DNA from: Azohydromonas lata NBRC 102462
GTDB lineage: Bacteria; Pseudomonadota; Gammaproteobacteria; Burkholderiales; Burkholderiaceae_C
Assembly: GCF_001571085.1 (NCBI RefSeq)
Contig: NZ_BCTC01000009.1
Span: 1 to 64,000, forward strand
Length of the DNA: 64,000 nt
Direction: 5' to 3'
Part shown: positions 60,064 through 64,000 of the stretch, one piece after another
Position numbering within the stretch: the first letter of the stretch is position 1
How the letters are laid out: every line of letters begins with the position of its first letter
Notes under the pieces: generated by a model
What the model was told of the DNA's origin: nothing
What the model saw: the letters and a program-made list of their open reading frames with translations, nothing else
The model's database searches: none
Position numbers and translations under genes: made by a program

Positions 60064-60957
60064 ATGGCACAGGCCGGCACGCAGGTCACCACACAACTGC
60101 TCAATGCCCACGAAGCCGAGGTGCTGCAGCAGTGGCTGCAGCAGCTCAAGGAGGACGGGGCGTTGCAAAGCGGCCGCATACGCGAAGGTGAGTTGCAGAC
60201 GCAATGCAGCCAGTTCCTGCGGTTGCTGCGCGATGCGTTGAGCGGCGGCACACACGACATCGACTCTTCCGCCTTCGCCGCGGTGCGCGACCTGCTGGCC
60301 GACATCTCGGCCTCGCGGGCCACGCAGGGCTTTTCCCCGCGCGAGACCACCCTCTTCATCTTCTCGCTCAAGCAGCCGCTGTTCGACGTGTTCACGCGCC
60401 ACGGCGGCGCCGACGCGCAGGCCACGCTGCAGGCCAATTGGAGCCTGGGGCTGCTGCTGGACAAGCTGGGCCTCTACACCATGGAGGGCTACCAGAAGAC
60501 GCGCGAGGAGCTGATCGTGCGCCAGCAGCAGGAGATCGCCGAGCTCTCCACGCCCGTGATCAAGCTGTGGGACGGCATCCTGGCGCTGCCGCTCATCGGC
60601 ACGCTGGACAGCCAGCGCACGCAGGTGGTGATGGAGAACCTGCTGGAGTCCATCGTCCAGCAAAGCGCGGGCATCGCCATCATCGACATCACCGGCGTGC
60701 CCACGGTGGACACGCTCACCGCGCAGCACCTGCTCAAGACGGTGGCCGCGGCGCGGCTCATGGGGGCCGACTGCATCATCAGCGGCATACGGCCGCAGAT
60801 CGCGCAGACCATGGTGCACCTGGGCGTGGAGCTGGACGTGGTGTCCAAGGCCACGCTGGCCGACGCCTTCGCGCTGGCGCTCTCGCGCCAGGGCCGCACG
60901 GTGGCCAAGCGGCGCGCGGCGGACGTCCCGGCCGGCTTCAATGCCCACCAGGGCTGA
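60064..60957 (+). CDS. rsbR: RsbR-type stressosome scaffold protein
   Basis: 297 residues. An N-terminal RsbR_N helical (globin-like) sensor region (about 1-150) is followed by a STAS domain (about 160-280), LSTPVIKLWDGILALPLIGT and DITGVPTVDTLTAQHLL with the conserved threonine of RsbR proteins. RsbR and RsbS build the stressosome that holds RsbT until stress. AGGAGAGG before the ATG is a strong ribosome site. It is the first gene of a five-gene cluster. No sigma-B is expected in this lineage, so the output must differ from Bacillus. Confidence 0.92.
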   Translation: MAQAGTQVTTQLLNAHEAEVLQQWLQQLKEDGALQSGRIREGELQTQCSQFLRLLRDALSGGTHDIDSSAFAAVRDLLADISASRATQGFSPRETTLFIFSLKQPLFDVFTRHGGADAQATLQANWSLGLLLDKLGLYTMEGYQKTREELIVRQQQEIAELSTPVIKLWDGILALPLIGTLDSQRTQVVMENLLESIVQQSAGIAIIDITGVPTVDTLTAQHLLKTVAAARLMGADCIISGIRPQIAQTMVHLGVELDVVSKATLADAFALALSRQGRTVAKRRAADVPAGFNAHQG

Positions 60958-60961
60958 GCCC

Positions 60962-61363
60962 ATGGAGCGCATTCCAATACTGAAGCTCGGCAACGTGCTG
61001 CTGGTCACCATCCAGGTGGACATGCACGACGAGCTGGCCTCCGCGCTGGAGGAGGACCTCACCCAGCGCATCGTCGCCGTGGGCGCGCGCGGCGTGCTCA
61101 TAGACATCTCGGCGCTGGAGATCGTGGACAGCTTCATGGGCCGCATGCTGGACAACATCGCCTCGGTGTCGCGCATCCTGGATGCGGACACGGTGGTGGT
61201 GGGCATGCGCCCGGCCGTGGCCATCACGCTGGTGGAGCTGGGCCTGTCCCTGCACGGCGTGAAGACCGCGCTCAACGTGGACAAGGGGCTGGCGCTGATC
61301 GCCACGTCCGCCCGCCACGCCTGGCGCGGTGCCGGCGACGAAGATGATGACGGCAGTGACTGA
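60962..61363 (+). CDS. rsbS: RsbS-type stressosome STAS protein
   Basis: 133 residues, a single STAS domain. PILKLGNVLLVTIQVDMHDE and LIDISALEIVDSFMGRML contain the conserved serine that RsbT phosphorylates. It starts 4 bp after the rsbR stop and its end overlaps rsbT. It partners RsbR in the sequestering complex. Confidence 0.92.
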   Translation: MERIPILKLGNVLLVTIQVDMHDELASALEEDLTQRIVAVGARGVLIDISALEIVDSFMGRMLDNIASVSRILDADTVVVGMRPAVAITLVELGLSLHGVKTALNVDKGLALIATSARHAWRGAGDEDDDGSD

Positions 61364-61745
61364 CCGCCTCGACATCCGAAGCTCCGAGGACGTGGTGAGG
61401 GTGCGCCAGCGCGTGCGCGCGCTCGCCGTGGAGGCGGGGCTGAGCCTGGTGGACCAGACCAAGATCGTCACCGCCGCCAGCGAGCTCGCGCGCAACACGC
61501 TGGACTACGGCGGCGGCGGCGCGGTGAGCGTGGAGCTCGTCACGGTCCCGCGGCGCGGCGTGCGGCTGTGCTTCGAGGACCAGGGCCAGGGCATCCCCGA
61601 CATCAACGCCGCGCTGCGCGACGGGTTCACCACCGGCGGCGGCCTGGGGCTGGGGCTGGGCGGGGCCAAGCGGCTGTCCAGCGAGTTCGCCATCGAATCC
61701 ACGCCCGGCCAGGGCACGCGCGTGACCATCGCGCGCTTCAAGTAA
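61344..61745 (+). CDS. rsbT: RsbT-type serine/threonine kinase (switch protein)
   Basis: 133 residues. A GHKL ATPase of the anti-sigma type, with an N-box in ASELARNTLDYGGGG, G1 DQGQGIPD and G2 GGGLGLGLGGAKRL. RsbT phosphorylates RsbR and RsbS, leaves the complex and activates a downstream partner. The start is ATG 61344 or 61347, inside the end of rsbS, giving 20 bp of overlap and coupled translation. Confidence 0.92.
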   Translation: MMTAVTDRLDIRSSEDVVRVRQRVRALAVEAGLSLVDQTKIVTAASELARNTLDYGGGGAVSVELVTVPRRGVRLCFEDQGQGIPDINAALRDGFTTGGGLGLGLGGAKRLSSEFAIESTPGQGTRVTIARFK

Positions 61746-61788
61746 GCCGACGCGCACAAAGGCGCACAAGGCGCAAAAGGCGGATTGC

Positions 61789-62799
61789 ATGTTCGAAGTG
61801 ATGGTCAACGACTCCAGCGCGGTGGCCGAGGCGCGCCGGCGTGCCGTGGCCGCCGGCGCGGCGCTGGGTTTCGACGAGGTGCGTGCCGGGCAACTGGCCA
61901 TCGTCGCCACGGAGCTGGGCACCAACCTCATCAAGCACGGCGGCGGCGGGCGGCTGCTGGTGGGCTGCGGCAGCGACCACATCGACCTCCTGGCCCTGGA
62001 CAAGGGCCCGGGCATGGCCGACGTGCCGCGCTGCCTGGCCGACGGCTATTCCTCCGCCGGCACCGCCGGCAACGGCCTGGGTGCCGTGCGCCGGCTGGCC
62101 CAGGCATTTCACGTCGCCTCCTGGCCGGCCAAGGGCACGGTGGTGATGGCCTGCCTTTCGCGCAAGGGGGAAAGCGCCTGCGAGCCGCGGCAGGAGGATG
62201 CCGTGGGCGGCGTGTGCATCGCCAAGCCCGGTGAGCAGGCCTGCGGCGACGCCTGGGCCGCGCACGATGCGGCCGACGGCTGCCGCATCGTGTTCATGGT
62301 CGATGGCCTGGGCCACGGCACCGAGGCGGCCGTGGCCGCCAACGAGGCCGTGGCGCAGTTCCAGCGCAGCCGCCACGAGCCGCCCGCGCAGATCATCCAG
62401 GCCGTGCACCAGGCGCTGCGCCACACGCGCGGCGGCGCCGTGGCCGTGGCGCGCATGGACCCGGCCAGCGGCACGGTGGCCTTCGCCGGGCTGGGCAACA
62501 TCGCCGCCAGCGTCGTCGTCCCCGGGGGCGCCGCGCGGCGCATGGTCTCGCACAACGGCACGGCCGGACACAACGCGCGAAAAATCCAGGCGTTTGATTA
62601 CCCCTGCGCGCCGGGCGGCGTGCTGGTCATGCATTCGGACGGCCTGTCCAGCGGCTGGTCGCTGGACGCCTACCCCGGCCTGGCCCGCATGCACCCGCTG
62701 CTGGGAGCCGCCGTGCTCTACCGCGACTTCGCGCGCGGGCGCGACGACGCGACGGCGGTGCTGGCGCGCATGCCCGTCGTGAAGGGAGCCCTGCCATGA
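61789..62799 (+). CDS. RsbT-like ATPase fused to PP2C/SpoIIE phosphatase
   Basis: 336 residues. The N-terminal GHKL half has ATELGTNLIKHGGGG, DKGPGM and GNGLGAVRRL. The C-terminal half is a SpoIIE-type PP2C phosphatase with metal-binding residues in FMVDGLGHGTEAA, MHSDGLSSGW and the RDDATAV end. By position it fills the RsbX role of resetting RsbR/RsbS by dephosphorylation. It starts 43 bp after rsbT and overlaps the next gene by 4 bp (ATGA). Confidence 0.9.
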   Translation: MFEVMVNDSSAVAEARRRAVAAGAALGFDEVRAGQLAIVATELGTNLIKHGGGGRLLVGCGSDHIDLLALDKGPGMADVPRCLADGYSSAGTAGNGLGAVRRLAQAFHVASWPAKGTVVMACLSRKGESACEPRQEDAVGGVCIAKPGEQACGDAWAAHDAADGCRIVFMVDGLGHGTEAAVAANEAVAQFQRSRHEPPAQIIQAVHQALRHTRGGAVAVARMDPASGTVAFAGLGNIAASVVVPGGAARRMVSHNGTAGHNARKIQAFDYPCAPGGVLVMHSDGLSSGWSLDAYPGLARMHPLLGAAVLYRDFARGRDDATAVLARMPVVKGALP

Positions 62800-64000
62800 A
62801 CCGAACGCTGGCGCGGCTGTCCGTGGCCGCCGCCGCCGACGTGGTGCTGGCGCGCCAGGGAGCGCACCGCGTGGCCGAGCGGCTCGGGCTGGACCGCCAG
62901 GCGCAGACGCGCATCGCCACCGCCGTCTCCGAGATCGCGCGCAACGCCTTCGCCCACGCCGGCGGCGGCGAGGTGGAGTACGCCGTGGACGCCCCGGCGC
63001 AGCCGCAGCACCTGTGCGTGACGGTGTCGGACCAGGGCCGCGGCATCGACGACCTGGAGGCGCTGCTCTCCGGTGCCCGCAGCTTCGCCCCGGGCCGCGG
63101 CACGGGGTTGCCCAGCGCGCGGCGGCTGGTGGATCGCTTCGAGATCGAGTCCACGCCCGCGGGCACCACGGTGCGGCTGTGGCAGCGCATTCCGCGCGCG
63201 GCCGGGGCGCGGCTCACGGCGGCGGCGCTGCAGTCCATAGGCGCGGGCCTGGGCGGTGCGCGCGCGGACCCGCTGGTGGTGCTGCACGAGCAGAACCAGG
63301 AGCTGATCGAGAGCCTCACGGACCTGCAGGAGCGCCAGGTCGAGACGCAGCGCCTCAACCGCGAGCTGGAGGAGACCAACCGCGGCGTGGTGGCGCTGTA
63401 TTCGGAGCTGGACCAGAAGGCCGAGCAGTTGCGCAGCGCCAGCGACATGAAGTCGCGCTTTCTCTCGCACATGAGCCACGAGTTCCGCACGCCGCTGAAC
63501 TCCATCCTGGCGCTCTCAAGGCTGCTGACGGACGGCGTGGACGGCGAGCTCAACAGCGAGCAGCAGCGCCAGGTGGAGTACATCCGCCGCTCGGCCCAGG
63601 GGCTGCTGGACATGGTCAACGACCTGCTGGACCTGGCCAAGGTCGAGGCCGGCAAGCTCGACATCCGCGCCGCCGACTTCACCGTGGACGCGCTGTTTGC
63701 CGGGCTGCGCGGCTCGCTCAAGCCGCTGCTGGTCAACCCGGCGGTGGACCTGTTCTTCGACGACCCGGCCGGCCTGCCGGTGCTGCATGCCGACGAGGCC
63801 AAGGTCGCGCAGGTGCTGCGCAACCTGATCTCCAACGCCCTGAAATTCACGCAGCAGGGCCAGGTGCGCGTGGCCGTGCGGCACGACGCCACGGCCGCGC
63901 GCATGGTGTTCACGGTGCGGGACACGGGCATAGGCATCGCGCCGCAGCACCAGCAGTACGTGTTCGAGGAGTTCAAGCAGGTCGAGGGCGTGCTGCAGCG
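62796..64000 (+). CDS. Sensor histidine kinase with N-terminal RsbT-like domain (partial)
   Basis: 401 complete codons are visible before the window ends. Residues 1-135 are an RsbT-like GHKL domain (VSEIARNAFAHAGGGEVEY, SDQGRGIDDL, GRGTGLPSARRLVDRF). A coiled coil follows (about 165-215, LHEQNQELIESLTDLQERQV). HisKA has its phosphoacceptor in LSHMSHEFRTPLNSILALS (His228), and the start of HATPase_c is present (NLISNALKFTQQG, DTGIGIAP). The missing part probably contains the rest of the ATPase and perhaps receivers. The protein carries two ATPase modules of different type and likely reads the stressosome state into a phosphorelay. Translation is coupled to the previous gene by ATGA. Confidence 0.9.
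   Translation, partial: MNRTLARLSVAAAADVVLARQGAHRVAERLGLDRQAQTRIATAVSEIARNAFAHAGGGEVEYAVDAPAQPQHLCVTVSDQGRGIDDLEALLSGARSFAPGRGTGLPSARRLVDRFEIESTPAGTTVRLWQRIPRAAGARLTAAALQSIGAGLGGARADPLVVLHEQNQELIESLTDLQERQVETQRLNRELEETNRGVVALYSELDQKAEQLRSASDMKSRFLSHMSHEFRTPLNSILALSRLLTDGVDGELNSEQQRQVEYIRRSAQGLLDMVNDLLDLAKVEAGKLDIRAADFTVDALFAGLRGSLKPLLVNPAVDLFFDDPAGLPVLHADEAKVAQVLRNLISNALKFTQQGQVRVAVRHDATAARMVFTVRDTGIGIAPQHQQYVFEEFKQVEGVLQ

Overview
The window is GC-rich, densely coding chromosomal DNA. The gene content (Bug-type tripartite tricarboxylate receptor, ImuA-ImuB-DnaE2 mutasome, DegP/MucD, a proteobacterial RsbRST module, a TetR-controlled fatty-acid operon) and the codon style point to a betaproteobacterium, most likely Comamonadaceae (Acidovorax/Alicycliphilus/Melaminivora-like). 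This is inferred from protein families only; no rRNA or tRNA gene was seen.

Layout. 1-7000: small secreted or membrane-anchored proteins, including three paralogs around ilvD, then a PAP2 phosphatase and a CDF metal transporter. 7300-15600: fatty-acid use, with a FadL-type porin and then a TetR gene with a perfect palindromic operator at its promoter, followed by acyl-CoA dehydrogenase, a HAD/enoyl-CoA hydratase fusion and a thiolase, ending in a DedA protein. 15700-18850: divergent lysR/MFS pair with a palindrome between them, then a broken IS701-type transposase. 18850-33700: accessory-looking stretch with a BACON/beta-propeller lipoprotein, cobQ, a hybrid histidine kinase, an orphan alpha-oxoamine synthase with an AT-rich upstream region, a 1559-residue SF1 helicase carrying a C-terminal Vsr/DUF559-like nuclease, and a possible nuclease-fold protein. 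33700-43300: cupin, GNAT plus YgeA-type racemase, a LysR/AtuA-like/Bug operon, a YafY-type regulator with a VOC protein, a GGDEF protein and mtnN.

43500-50000: the SOS mutagenesis cassette imuA-imuB-dnaE2 behind a clear LexA box. It is split by a palindromic repeat element between imuB and dnaE2, and dnaE2 carries a second copy of that element in frame, flanked by short tandem repeats. 50000-59900: a small secreted protein, a histidine kinase with an eroded ATP-binding domain, an NtrB/NtrC-like pair, mucD/degP, a QseBC-like pair and a DUF2076 protein. 60000-64000: an RsbR-RsbS-RsbT stressosome-type operon, followed by an ATPase/PP2C fusion and a sensor kinase with an N-terminal RsbT-like domain; the last gene runs off the window.

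The observations most worth following up are the in-frame repeat-element insertion in dnaE2, the partner-switching operon that ends in a kinase with a built-in RsbT-like domain, the helicase-nuclease as a possible defence gene, and the orphan oxoamine synthase with inverted repeats upstream. Base composition was judged by eye and no database search was possible, so family names rest on recognised motifs.
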